From NCBI RefSeq assembly GCF_042648365.1, contig NZ_JBHRXI010000049.1:372001-436000 (forward strand): a stretch of DNA of 64,000 bases, written 5' to 3'. The notes below the pieces were generated by a model. The model ran no database searches. It saw nothing but the letters and a program-made list of their open reading frames with translations, and was not told the DNA's origin. The translations under genes were made by a program, and so were the position numbers. The stretch comes from Lutimaribacter_A marinistellae (GTDB lineage Bacteria; Pseudomonadota; Alphaproteobacteria; Rhodobacterales; Rhodobacteraceae). Shown here one piece after another: positions 49,296 to 57,836 of the stretch. How positions within the stretch are numbered: the first letter of the stretch is position 1; every line of letters starts with the position of its first letter.

Positions 49296-50256
49296 CGACG
49301 TTGGCGAACTGGTTCCCGCTGGTATTCGACGGCTTGGACCAGTCGCGCTTGACTCCCAGCCACAGCAGGATTGTCGAGGCGACGAAGATCGACGAATACG
49401 TCCCGACGATCACGCCCCAGATCATCGCAAACACGAATCCGCGGATAACGTCGCCGCCCAGCACGTAGAGCGAGATCAGCGCCAGCAGCGTCGTGACCGA
49501 AGTCATTACCGTCCGGCTCAGCGTTTCGTTGATCGAAAGGTTCATGACTTCCTTCAACTCGAGCTTCTTGTATTTCCGCAGGTTCTCGCGCACGCGGTCG
49601 AACACCACCACCGTGTCGTTCAGGGAATACCCCACGATGGTCAGAAGGGCGGCGATGATGGCGAGGTCGAAGCGGATTTGAAGCTCGGAGAAGATCCCGA
49701 TAGTCAGAATCACGTCATGCACCAACGCCGCCACGGCCCCCAGCGCGAACTGCCATTCGAACCGGAGCCAGATGTAGACCAGCACCGCACCGATGGCGAG
49801 CGCGACCGCGATCATGGCAGTCTGGATCAATTCTCCCGACACCTTGGGACCGACGGATTCGACTGAAACGAACTGGATGTCGGGAACAACCGCGCTCAGC
49901 GCTTCCTGTGCAGCGGCGATGGTTTCGGTCGACACCGCTTCGTCGCCCTCCTGGGCCTGAATGCGGATCATGGCGACGTTCTCATCAGGGCCGAAGGTGG
50001 GATCGAACACTTCGGTTATGCTGATATCGCCAAGTTCCAGCGGTGCCAGGGCATCACGGTAAAGGCCCACATCCACCGGCTGTGTGCTTTCCGTGCGCAC
50101 CGTCGTGCCGCCGCGGAAATCGATGCCGAAGTTCAACCCCTGGATCAGGAACGACGCAAAGGCCACGACCATCAGCAGGGCCGAAATGCCAAGCCAAAGC
50201 TTCCAACGATTGAAGAAGTCGAAAGAGGTCTGCTGGGGAACCAGTTTCAGTCTCAT
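49288..50256 (-). CDS. secF: Protein translocase subunit SecF
   Basis: 322 residues. It works with SecD and YajC to pull exported proteins across the inner membrane using the proton motive force. Six helices and the family motifs NFGIDFRGGT (first periplasmic domain), GYSLNDTVVVFDRVRENL (helix 4-5) and SINETLSRTVMTS are visible. It starts 1 bp after secD and its 3' end overlaps tauE. Confidence 0.95.
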   Translation of the reverse strand: MRLKLVPQQTSFDFFNRWKLWLGISALLMVVAFASFLIQGLNFGIDFRGGTTVRTESTQPVDVGLYRDALAPLELGDISITEVFDPTFGPDENVAMIRIQAQEGDEAVSTETIAAAQEALSAVVPDIQFVSVESVGPKVSGELIQTAMIAVALAIGAVLVYIWLRFEWQFALGAVAALVHDVILTIGIFSELQIRFDLAIIAALLTIVGYSLNDTVVVFDRVRENLRKYKKLELKEVMNLSINETLSRTVMTSVTTLLALISLYVLGGDVIRGFVFAMIWGVIVGTYSSIFVASTILLWLGVKRDWSKPSNTSGNQFANVDA

Positions 50257-50257
50257 G

Positions 50258-51919
50258 TCAAACCTCGATCGTCTTTGGGCGACGGCGCTCGAACCACATA
50301 ACGATCATCAACCGCGTCACGAAGATCGCGGTGAAGACCGAGGTCAGGATGCCGAGGCCGAGTGTGATGGCGAAACCGCGCACCGGACCAGAGCCCATTG
50401 CAAACAGGATCACCGCGGTGATGAAAGTCGTGATATTCGCGTCCAGGATCGCGCTGAGTGCCTTTTCATAGCCCAGTTCGATTGCCCGCGACGGCCCCTT
50501 TGAGGTTTTCAGTTCCTCTCGGATCCGTTCGAAGACCAGCACATTGGCGTCGACGGCCATACCGACCGTCAGGACGATGCCGGCAATACCTGGAAGCGTG
50601 AGCGTTGCGCCGATCAAGGACAACAGGCCGAAGATGATGCCGATATTCAGGATCAGGGCGACATTCGCGAACAGGCCGAACAAGCCATAGCTCAGCCCCA
50701 TGAAAACAAGTACGGCAACGAAGGCGACGATCGTCGCGACGCGGCCTGCGTCGATACTGTCCTGGCCCAGTTCCGGCCCGATGGTCCGCTCTTCGAGGAA
50801 GTCGAGCCCGGCAGGCAGGGCGCCTGCGCGCAGCAGAACAGCAAGATCCGTGCTCTCTTCGACCGAGAAATTACCTGTAATGATGCCGGATCCACCGGGG
50901 ATATGGCTCTGGATGACGGGGGCCGAGATCACCTCGTCATCAAGGACGATGGCGAAGGGCGAGCCGATATTCTCGAGCGTATAATCCCCGAACTTGCGCG
51001 CGCCAGAGGTGTTGAACCGGAAGGAAACCGCCGGGCGACCATTCTGATCGAACGAGGGCTGCGCGTCGACAAGCTCTTCTCCGGTTACCACCGGAGCGGC
51101 TTCAACCTCGTAGAAGATTCCGGATTCATCCAATGAAGGCAAAAGCTTGTTGCCGATACCGGTGTTGGCGTCAGCATCCGTGCCGCGGCCGATCACCGGG
51201 TGGAAGGACAGCTGCGCGGTCGTCCCGATCAGTTCCTTCAACTCGGCGGCTGAACCGATACCCGGAACCTGAATCAGGATCCGGTCCGAGCCCTGCCGCT
51301 GGATGGTCGGCTCGCGGGTTCCGACCTCGTCGATCCGGCGACGCACGATCTCGAGCGATTGACGTACGGTGCGGTCGTCGCTGGCGAGTTTCTCGGCCTC
51401 GCTGAGGGCGACAACGATCTCGTCGCCATCCGCACTCACGACGATGTCCGAGGCTCCTGCCCCGGTAAGTGATTGAATTGGCCGGGAAAGATCACGCACA
51501 ACCTGAAGGGCACGGTCCATCCCCTCGGGCTGCGAGATGCGCACGCGCACCTCTTGCGGGTCCGAGGGTTGCTTGCGGATGGTGCCGACGGTCGCACGTT
51601 CCTGGCGCAGCGCATCACGGATCTCGGGCCACATTGCCTCCATCCGGCTGGCATAGACGTCCTCGACCTTCACTTCGGCCAGCAGATGCGCGCCGCCGCG
51701 CAGATCAAGACCCAGGTTGACCAGCGACGACGGCATCCAGCTGGGCCATTGTTCGGCAATCACCTGGTTCTCGGGCGTGTCCGCGCCCAGCTCGATCGCG
51801 GCGCGGGCGTCGTTCGACTGCTCGACGCGCGTGTAGAAGGTGTTGGGCAGCGCAAGGAGCAAACCAACCGCGCAGACCGCCCAGATCAGGACCCGTTTCC
51901 AGGTGTCAATATACAGCAT
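50258..51919 (-). CDS. secD: Protein translocase subunit SecD
   Basis: 553 residues, the partner of SecF. An N-terminal helix is followed by the large periplasmic domain (LGLDLRGGAHLLAEV, RIDEVGTREPTIQRQG and GSDRILIQVPGI) and six C-terminal helices with GIAGIVLTVGMAVDANVLVF and the SIVFERIREEL-like ERIREELKTSKGP motif. Length is normal for alphaproteobacteria. It lies 33 bp from yajC and directly before secF; the three form one operon. Confidence 0.96.
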   Translation of the reverse strand: MLYIDTWKRVLIWAVCAVGLLLALPNTFYTRVEQSNDARAAIELGADTPENQVIAEQWPSWMPSSLVNLGLDLRGGAHLLAEVKVEDVYASRMEAMWPEIRDALRQERATVGTIRKQPSDPQEVRVRISQPEGMDRALQVVRDLSRPIQSLTGAGASDIVVSADGDEIVVALSEAEKLASDDRTVRQSLEIVRRRIDEVGTREPTIQRQGSDRILIQVPGIGSAAELKELIGTTAQLSFHPVIGRGTDADANTGIGNKLLPSLDESGIFYEVEAAPVVTGEELVDAQPSFDQNGRPAVSFRFNTSGARKFGDYTLENIGSPFAIVLDDEVISAPVIQSHIPGGSGIITGNFSVEESTDLAVLLRAGALPAGLDFLEERTIGPELGQDSIDAGRVATIVAFVAVLVFMGLSYGLFGLFANVALILNIGIIFGLLSLIGATLTLPGIAGIVLTVGMAVDANVLVFERIREELKTSKGPSRAIELGYEKALSAILDANITTFITAVILFAMGSGPVRGFAITLGLGILTSVFTAIFVTRLMIVMWFERRRPKTIEV

Positions 51920-51952
51920 TACCCTGCCTTTACAAAGGGTTGCAAGGCGCGC

Positions 51953-52237
51953 TTATTTCGCGGGTTCGGTCTTGCTCAGCACTTGTGCGATGGTGGCCTT
52001 GACCACGCGGACCTTGATGCCTTCGGCGATCTCGACCTCGAGTTCACCGTCTTCCTTGACCTTCGCAACCTTGCCGATGATGCCACCCTGGGTCACCACC
52101 TGGTCGCCCCGGCGCAGGGCATCTACCATGGACTGATGCTCTTTCACCTTTTTCTGCTGGGGGCGGATCAGCAGGAAATACATGATCGCGAAGATCAGGA
52201 TGAGCGGGAGAAACTGGGCGATTGCGCCACCTTCCAT
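51953..52237 (-). CDS. yajC: Preprotein translocase subunit YajC
   Basis: 94 residues with one helix (FLPLILIFAIMYFLLIRPQ) and the family block QQKKVKEHQSMVDALRRGDQ followed by VVTQGGIIGKV. It associates with SecDF. The start at 52237 fits the family start and AAGGAAC upstream; the longer frame to the left runs into a non-coding region. First gene of the yajC-secD-secF-tauE-Mth938 unit. Confidence 0.95.
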   Translation of the reverse strand: MEGGAIAQFLPLILIFAIMYFLLIRPQQKKVKEHQSMVDALRRGDQVVTQGGIIGKVAKVKEDGELEVEIAEGIKVRVVKATIAQVLSKTEPAK

Positions 52238-52617
52238 GGGATGTTCCTTTGCATGAGTGAGGCGGGACCTCGGCCCCGGAGTTGCGCGGGAAACTATGCG
52301 CTGGCCCTTGGGTTTGCAAGGCGACGAAACGCGCCTTTTGTCCGTTTTGTACATGGTTGACGCGGGGGGTTGACCGTTTTGTACAAAGCCGACCATGGGG
52401 GTACCAATCGTTGTACCACCTGCCCGGTCGCCGGTTTCGTCGTTTTGCCCCCTGCGCGAACGCTGCTCAAGGCACACGAAACCCCTTGCCAGCAGCCGCG
52501 AATCGTCGCTTAGGATGATGTCGCGCAAGCCGCCTGGCGCGGGTCCAACACATGCTCTGGGGCCCATTCCACCCGACCGGAAAGGCGGCCCGGCCACCCA
52601 TGAGAAGGAACTGGCGC
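52238..52617. other. Divergent intergenic region with direct repeats
   Basis: 380 bp between yajC and the SET-domain gene with no gene seen. It holds the repeats described at 52342-52385, two GTACCA words (52391 and 52403) and promoters presumed for both neighbours. An open frame upstream of the SET gene start at 52552 has no ribosome site and is not called. Confidence 0.5.
52342..52385. repeat. CCGTTTTGTACA direct repeat, 32-bp period
   Basis: CCGTTTTGTACA occurs at 52342-52353 and 52374-52385, exactly 32 bp apart (about three helical turns). A second repeat, GGTTGAC, occurs at 52355 and 52368. The second copy extends into TTTGTACAAA, which is self-complementary. Likely regulator sites near the yajC promoter. 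Confidence 0.55.
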
Positions 52618-53046
52618 ATGATGATGGTGCGCTGCTATCTCGGCCCCTCGTCGATCGAGGGACTTGGCGTTTTCTGTCATGACGACATCACCCGCGGCGA
52701 CAAGGTCTGGCGGTTCGACCGGATGCTCGATCTCTCGTTTCCCGAGACCAAGCTGGAAAATGTCGAGCGGCATGTCTGCGACTTTCTGGAGCATTACAGC
52801 TATCCCGACCCGCGTCGCATTGGGTATCGCGTGCTGGAATGTGACGAGGGGCGCTTCATGAACCACTCTATGTATCCCAACCTCGATTTCTCGGACGGGG
52901 TTTGGGGCATTGCTGTGACCGATATTCCGGCCGGGTCCGAACTGACCCGCGACTATGCCGATTTCCAGACCGGAGAGATCGTCATGCAGCCGCCGCGCCA
53001 CAGGGTGAGCACGGCGCTTTTGCGCTCGGACATGGTTCTGAACTGA
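52618..53046 (+). CDS. SET-domain protein
   Basis: 142 residues (start at 52618, the first of three adjacent ATG codons, after AAGGAA). The SET pattern is compact: GLGVFCHDDITRGDKVWRF, FMNHSMYPNLDF (the conserved NHS motif), and IPAGSELTRDYADF (the DY pair). It would be a lysine methyltransferase, though the pre/post-SET zinc parts are absent as in other small bacterial versions. The target is unknown; bacterial SET proteins may methylate ribosomal, histone-like or other proteins. A lysine-tailed nucleoid-like protein is encoded 1.4 kb away (54477), which is suggestive only. Confidence 0.85.
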   Translation: MMMVRCYLGPSSIEGLGVFCHDDITRGDKVWRFDRMLDLSFPETKLENVERHVCDFLEHYSYPDPRRIGYRVLECDEGRFMNHSMYPNLDFSDGVWGIAVTDIPAGSELTRDYADFQTGEIVMQPPRHRVSTALLRSDMVLN

Positions 53047-53162
53047 CGCGACGCAAGGGCGCGGCCCGGTACACTGGGCCGCGCCAAGCGGGCGCTACCG
53101 CAGCCCCGCGAGATGGTGCATAAGGCGGCGGACAGTGATTCACCGCCACAAGGACCGGACCC

Positions 53163-54455
53163 ATGCACGACATCCGCGCCATTCGCGAGAACCCGCAAGC
53201 CTTTGATGCCGCGTTGGCGCGCCGCGGGGATGCGCCGGTCTCGTCCGAGGTTCTGGCGCTGGACGAGGCGCGCCGGGCCAAGATCCTTGCCGCCGAAACC
53301 GCGCAGGCCGAACAGAACAAGGCCAGCAAGGAAGTGGGCGCCGCCAAGGGCCGCGGCGACGAGGCCGAGTTCGAGCGGCTGCGCGCGCTGGTGACAGAGA
53401 AGAAGGCCGAGGTCGCCGCGATGCAGGCCGAGGCCAAGGAGCTGGATGCGCAGCTGACCGACATGCTGGCGCGCATTGCCAACCTGCCCGCAGACGACGT
53501 GCCCGAGGGCGAGGACGAAGACGGCAATGTCGAGGTGAACCGCTGGGGCACCCCGCGCGAATTCGCCTTTGCCCCCAAGGAGCATTTCGAGATCGCAGGC
53601 GTTGCCCAGGGGATGGATTTCGAGACCGCAGCCAAGACCAGCGGCAGCCGGTTCGTGAACCTGTCCAAGGGCGTGGCGCGTATCCACCGAGCGCTGGCGC
53701 AATTCATGCTGGACACGCATGTGGACAAGAACGGTCTGACCGAGACGGCGACCCCCGTGCTGGTGCGCGACGAGGCGATGTATGGCACCGACAAGCTGCC
53801 CAAGTTCGGCGATGACAGCTATCAGACGACGAATGGCTGGTGGCTGATCCCGACCTCGGAGGTAACGCTGACCTATTCGGTGGCCGGTGACGTGCTGGAG
53901 GAAAGCGCGCTGCCGATCCGGATGACCGCGCATACCGTCTGCTTCCGCTCGGAGGCGGGCAGCGCGGGCAAGGATACGGCGGGGATGCTGCGCCAGCACC
54001 AGTTCGAGAAGGTCGAGATGGTATCCGTCACCCATCCCGACGATTCCGACGCCGAGCAGAAGCGGATGCTGCGCTGCGCCGAAGGGATCCTCGAGGATCT
54101 GGGTGTCCCCTACCGCACCGTGGTTCTGTGCACCGGCGACATGGGGTTCGGGGCGCGACGTACCTATGACATCGAGGCCTGGCTGCCGGGGCAGAACACC
54201 TATCGCGAGATTTCCAGCGTTTCGACCACGGGCGATTTCCAGGCACGGCGCATGAACGCGCGGTTCAAGCCCGCCGAGGGCGGCAAGCCGCAATTCGTGC
54301 ACACTCTGAACGGATCGGGCCTTGCCGTCGGGCGCTGCCTGATCGCGGTGCTGGAGAACGGCCAGAACGAAGACGGTACCGTCACCCTGCCCGACGCGCT
54401 TGGCCCGTACTTGGGCGGCAAGCTGGTGCTGGATACGGACGGGACCCTGCGCTGA
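53163..54455 (+). CDS. serS: Seryl-tRNA synthetase
   Basis: 430 residues, class II. It charges tRNA(Ser) with serine. The N-terminal long coiled-coil arm (about 30-105) is clear. Motif 2 is VCFRSEAGSAGKDTAGMLRQ then HQFEKVE. Motif 3 is GSGLAVGRCLIAVLENGQ. The serine-site TSEVTLTYSV is also seen. Length is normal. It is monocistronic here, between the SET gene and the convergent HhH gene. Confidence 0.97.
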   Translation: MHDIRAIRENPQAFDAALARRGDAPVSSEVLALDEARRAKILAAETAQAEQNKASKEVGAAKGRGDEAEFERLRALVTEKKAEVAAMQAEAKELDAQLTDMLARIANLPADDVPEGEDEDGNVEVNRWGTPREFAFAPKEHFEIAGVAQGMDFETAAKTSGSRFVNLSKGVARIHRALAQFMLDTHVDKNGLTETATPVLVRDEAMYGTDKLPKFGDDSYQTTNGWWLIPTSEVTLTYSVAGDVLEESALPIRMTAHTVCFRSEAGSAGKDTAGMLRQHQFEKVEMVSVTHPDDSDAEQKRMLRCAEGILEDLGVPYRTVVLCTGDMGFGARRTYDIEAWLPGQNTYREISSVSTTGDFQARRMNARFKPAEGGKPQFVHTLNGSGLAVGRCLIAVLENGQNEDGTVTLPDALGPYLGGKLVLDTDGTLR

Positions 54456-54476
54456 GCTGAATGCGGCGGAGGGCTG

Positions 54477-55004
54477 TCAGCCCTTCGCCTTCTTGCCCTT
54501 CTTTTTCTTGTCCTTCTTCTTTTTGCCGGACTTCTTGTCTTTTTTCTTGTCGGCTTTCTTCTTTTCCTTCTTCAGCTTTTCCTTGACCTTGGTCTTGGCC
54601 TTGCTGAATTCGGCCTGCAGAGCGTCGATCTTCTCGGCGGCTTTCTGTGCCTTTTCCTCGATGATCTCGGTGACGTTCTGATCTGCGGCGGGCTTTGGAG
54701 CCGCGGCTGGCTTAGGCTTTGCCGCAGGCGCGGGTTTGGGCGCCGTCGCCCTTCGGGTCGGCCGCCGCGTTGCGGCGCGCTTGGCCGGGGCGGGTTTCGT
54801 GGCCCCCGGGGCGGGCGTTGTCGTGTTCAGAAGCTGCTGCGCTGCTGCGATGATGGCCGGGGCGCGTGCGCCTCCGATGCCCTGCGCCGCCGAGAGCGCC
54901 TGTGGTGTGGTGGCGGCAACCGCCTCGGCCGTGTCAAAGCCGGCCTCGGTCAGGCGGCGTGCCAAAGCGGGTCCCACACCGCTGATCTTGCTGACTGGGG
55001 TCAT
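54477..55004 (-). CDS. Helix-hairpin-helix protein with a histone-like lysine tail
   Basis: 175 residues. Residues 1-60 carry a helix-hairpin-helix-like fold (ISGVGPALARRLTEAGFDTA, SAAQGIGGARAPAIIAAA). A Pro/Ala/Lys/Arg linker follows (about 62-105), then a short coiled coil (EIIEEKAQKAAEKIDALQAE) and a tail that is nearly all Lys from about 140 to 175, as in bacterial histone H1-like proteins. It probably binds DNA or RNA. The ATG at 55004 starts at the HhH domain; no clear operon partner is seen. An alternative is a ribosome- or nucleoid-associated protein. Confidence 0.75.
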   Translation of the reverse strand: MTPVSKISGVGPALARRLTEAGFDTAEAVAATTPQALSAAQGIGGARAPAIIAAAQQLLNTTTPAPGATKPAPAKRAATRRPTRRATAPKPAPAAKPKPAAAPKPAADQNVTEIIEEKAQKAAEKIDALQAEFSKAKTKVKEKLKKEKKKADKKKDKKSGKKKKDKKKKGKKAKG

Positions 55005-55113
55005 ATCACTCGTCTCCTCGTTCGATCACCAACGTATATACATTGCACATACGCTGGTGCAACCGCACATGGGACGAGTGTGAGCCGGAACCATGTCCCG
55101 GATCAAGGACGGA

Positions 55114-56100
55114 TCAGCCGGGCTGTACCTGACCCTGCGCCGCGTTCGATTTCGGGAAGGGTACGAGGCGTTTCTGCTCCTCGTCCCACAGCTTGAGGTT
55201 CAGAGCGGCCACGGCCTCGGGGAACTTGATCCGGCGGGGGGCGACCTCGGGCGGCAGGTTATAGTGGCAGGCCCGCAGCCGGTAGGACGGGATGCGCGCG
55301 TTGAAGTGATGGATGTCATGCAGCGTGATGCAAGCCACCGCCATGTCGAACCACCAGCCGAAATCGAGCGCCGAGGACCCTTGCAACGCTGCGATCTGCG
55401 GGTCGAGATCGGGGCGGCGGTCCCAGTAGGTGTCTTCGAAATTGTGCTGAAGGTAGACGAGGAACACGCCCAGCATGCCGCCCAGCAGCGAGAAGATAAG
55501 CCAGACCAGCAGGCCGGTCGGACCCGCGACCCACCAAAGCAGGCCAAGCAGCGCGACGATCGACAGGTTGTGCAGCACGACGCCTTTCCAGCCGAAACGC
55601 ATGGTGTTCTTGGGCCAGCGGTAGCGGATAAAGTAGGTGAAGAGCGCACCGACCGGGATCAGGACGAAGGGGTTGCGATACAGGCGATAGTGCAGCCGGG
55701 TCCAGAAATCGGCCGCGTTCCATTCCCGCAGCGTCATGGTGTGGATCTCGCCCGTCTCGCGATGCTCGAGATTGCCGATCCCGCCATGGTGGAGGTTGTG
55801 GTTCTGCTTCATCACCTCGAAAGGGGCGAAGGTGAAAGGCGACAGGGCGTGGCCGGCCAACTCGTTCTGGCCGCGCGTCTCGAACAGGGAGTGATGCCCG
55901 CAATCATGTTGCAGGACGTAAAGGCGCACGGCGGCAAAAGCGAAGACGATGCCCGACGGGACGAGAACGTACCAGCGATCCACATAGGCGATGGCAAGTG
56001 CCAGGGTCGTGAAATAGATCGCGAATGTCCCGAAATAGCTCAAGGATGCCAGACGGTTATCCTGTTTCGCATATTGCCGCGTATAGGCCCTGAGATCCAT
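55114..56100 (-). CDS. Membrane fatty-acid desaturase
   Basis: 328 residues. Three histidine boxes bind the di-iron site: HDCGHHSLF near residue 65, HNLHHGGIG near 100, and HDIHHF near 260. About four helices surround them (YFGTFAIYFTTLALAIAY, LVPSGIVFAFAAVRLYVL, FVLIPVGALFTYFI, and LWWVAGPTGLLVWLIFSLLG). The start at 56100 gives the usual N-terminus; a longer frame upstream is rejected. It introduces a double bond into an acyl chain to adjust membrane fluidity; regiospecificity is unknown. It lies alone on the minus strand. Confidence 0.9.
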   Translation of the reverse strand: MDLRAYTRQYAKQDNRLASLSYFGTFAIYFTTLALAIAYVDRWYVLVPSGIVFAFAAVRLYVLQHDCGHHSLFETRGQNELAGHALSPFTFAPFEVMKQNHNLHHGGIGNLEHRETGEIHTMTLREWNAADFWTRLHYRLYRNPFVLIPVGALFTYFIRYRWPKNTMRFGWKGVVLHNLSIVALLGLLWWVAGPTGLLVWLIFSLLGGMLGVFLVYLQHNFEDTYWDRRPDLDPQIAALQGSSALDFGWWFDMAVACITLHDIHHFNARIPSYRLRACHYNLPPEVAPRRIKFPEAVAALNLKLWDEEQKRLVPFPKSNAAQGQVQPG

Positions 56101-56285
56101 GTCGTCCCTCTTTATGTGCGATATCCCATGTCGCATCGACGAAATAGGCATCTTCGCCTGCGCGGCAAGCCGGGCAGCGGCGAATTTGCCAGTCATCGCA
56201 AGACATAAGACGAAATGCGGGCGCTGTCACGTACCCGCCGCGTCGCAGGACAGTATTGTCGGGGCGCATACCTCGCGCCCTCGGC

Positions 56286-57785
56286 TCAGCCGCGCCGTTT
56301 CAGGTGCTTGGCGAGAGCACCCGCGTTCTTTTCGCGCCGGCCCTTGTAGGGGTTCTTGCCCCCCTGCCCGCGCAGCGTCAGGCGGATCGGCGTTCCGGGC
56401 ATGTCAAAATCTTCTCGTAGCCCGTTGATCAGGTAACGGCGATAGCTGTCCGGCATCTTGTCGGGATGCGAGCACATCACCACGAAGCCGGGCGGCCGGG
56501 TCTTGGCCTGAGTCATGTAGCGCAGCTTGATCCGGCGGCCCTGCGGTGCCGGGGGCGGATGTGCCTCGACCATGCCCGAGAGCCAGCGGTTGAGCGCCGC
56601 GGTGGGCACGCGGCGGTTCCAGACCTGGTGCGCGCGCAGGATGGCATCGTGCAGCCGGTCAAGCCCACGGCCCGTCTTGGCAGAGACCGTCACCAGCGGC
56701 GCGCCCCGCAGCTGCGGCAGAAGGCGGTCGAAACTCTCCTTCAACTCGCGCAGCTTGTCCTGCCGGTTCTCTTCGATGTCCCACTTGTTGACCGCGATCA
56801 CCACGGCGCGGCCTTCGCGTTCGGCCAGGTCGGCGATGCGCAGGTCCTGCTGTTCGAATGGAATCGCGGCATCGAGCAGAACGACCACGACCTCGGCAAA
56901 CTTGACCGCGCGCAGACCGTCCGAGACGGACAGCTTTTCCAGTTTTTCCTGCACCTTGGCCTTTTTCCGCATGCCGGCGGTGTCGAACAGGCGCATCGGT
57001 GTGACCTCGCCTTCGCCTTGGGGCCAGTCGACCCGCAGCGAAATGGCGTCACGGGTGATTCCTGCCTCGGGTCCGGTCAGCAGGCGATCCTCGCCCAGGA
57101 TGCGGTTGATGAGGGTCGACTTGCCCGCGTTGGGCCGCCCGACCACTGCCACCTGAAGCGGTTTCTCGGATGTGGGACGCGCGCGGTCTTCGAGGGTTTG
57201 CTGGCTGTCTTCGCCTTCGCCCTCGTCATCGATGGTGACGTCGGTTTCGGGGGCGGCCTCGGCATCCTCGGCGGCGGCCTGCTCGGCCATCTTGTCGGCC
57301 AGCGGCTGGATCGCGGCGTAGAGGTCGGTCATCCCTTCGCCATGTTCACCCGACAGCCGGATCGGCTCGCCAAGGCCAAGCCCGTACGCCTCGAGCACAC
57401 CGGCGTCGGCCGCGGCGCCCTCGGCCTTGTTCGCGGCAAGGATCACATGGGCGGAGCGCTTGCGCAGGATTTCGGCAAAGATCTCGTCCGTGGGCGTGAT
57501 GCCCGCGCGCGCATCGACGAGGAACAGGCAGATATCGGCCATGTCGACGGCGCGTTCGGTCAGGCGGCGCATCCGGCCCTGAAGCGAATCGTCGGTTGCA
57601 TCCTCGAGCCCGGCGGTATCGATCACGGTGAAGCGCAGATCGCCCAGCCGCGCCTCGCCCTCGCGCAGGTCGCGCGTCACGCCGGGCTGGTCGTCGACCA
57701 GCGCCAGCCGCTTGCCGACGAGGCGGTTGAACAGGGTGGATTTGCCCACGTTGGGGCGGCCCACGATGGCGAGGGTCAGGGACAT
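56286..57785 (-). CDS. der: GTPase Der (EngA), ribosome biogenesis
   Basis: 499 residues with two GTPase domains and a C-terminal KH-like domain. Domain one has GRPNVGKSTLFNRLVG (P-loop) and DTAGLEDA; domain two has VVGRPNAGKSTLINRI, FDTAGMRKK and VNKWDIEE. The acidic linker between the domains (about 165-200) is longer than in E. coli. It assists 50S ribosome assembly. It is the last gene of the TPR-BamB-der order common in alphaproteobacteria; the BamB-like gene is 51 bp upstream. Confidence 0.97.
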   Translation of the reverse strand: MSLTLAIVGRPNVGKSTLFNRLVGKRLALVDDQPGVTRDLREGEARLGDLRFTVIDTAGLEDATDDSLQGRMRRLTERAVDMADICLFLVDARAGITPTDEIFAEILRKRSAHVILAANKAEGAAADAGVLEAYGLGLGEPIRLSGEHGEGMTDLYAAIQPLADKMAEQAAAEDAEAAPETDVTIDDEGEGEDSQQTLEDRARPTSEKPLQVAVVGRPNAGKSTLINRILGEDRLLTGPEAGITRDAISLRVDWPQGEGEVTPMRLFDTAGMRKKAKVQEKLEKLSVSDGLRAVKFAEVVVVLLDAAIPFEQQDLRIADLAEREGRAVVIAVNKWDIEENRQDKLRELKESFDRLLPQLRGAPLVTVSAKTGRGLDRLHDAILRAHQVWNRRVPTAALNRWLSGMVEAHPPPAPQGRRIKLRYMTQAKTRPPGFVVMCSHPDKMPDSYRRYLINGLREDFDMPGTPIRLTLRGQGGKNPYKGRREKNAGALAKHLKRRG

Positions 57786-57836
57786 GGCTCTTTCGGCTTT
57801 CGCGACTCTAAATGCGCGCTATAGCGCGTCAGGGCC

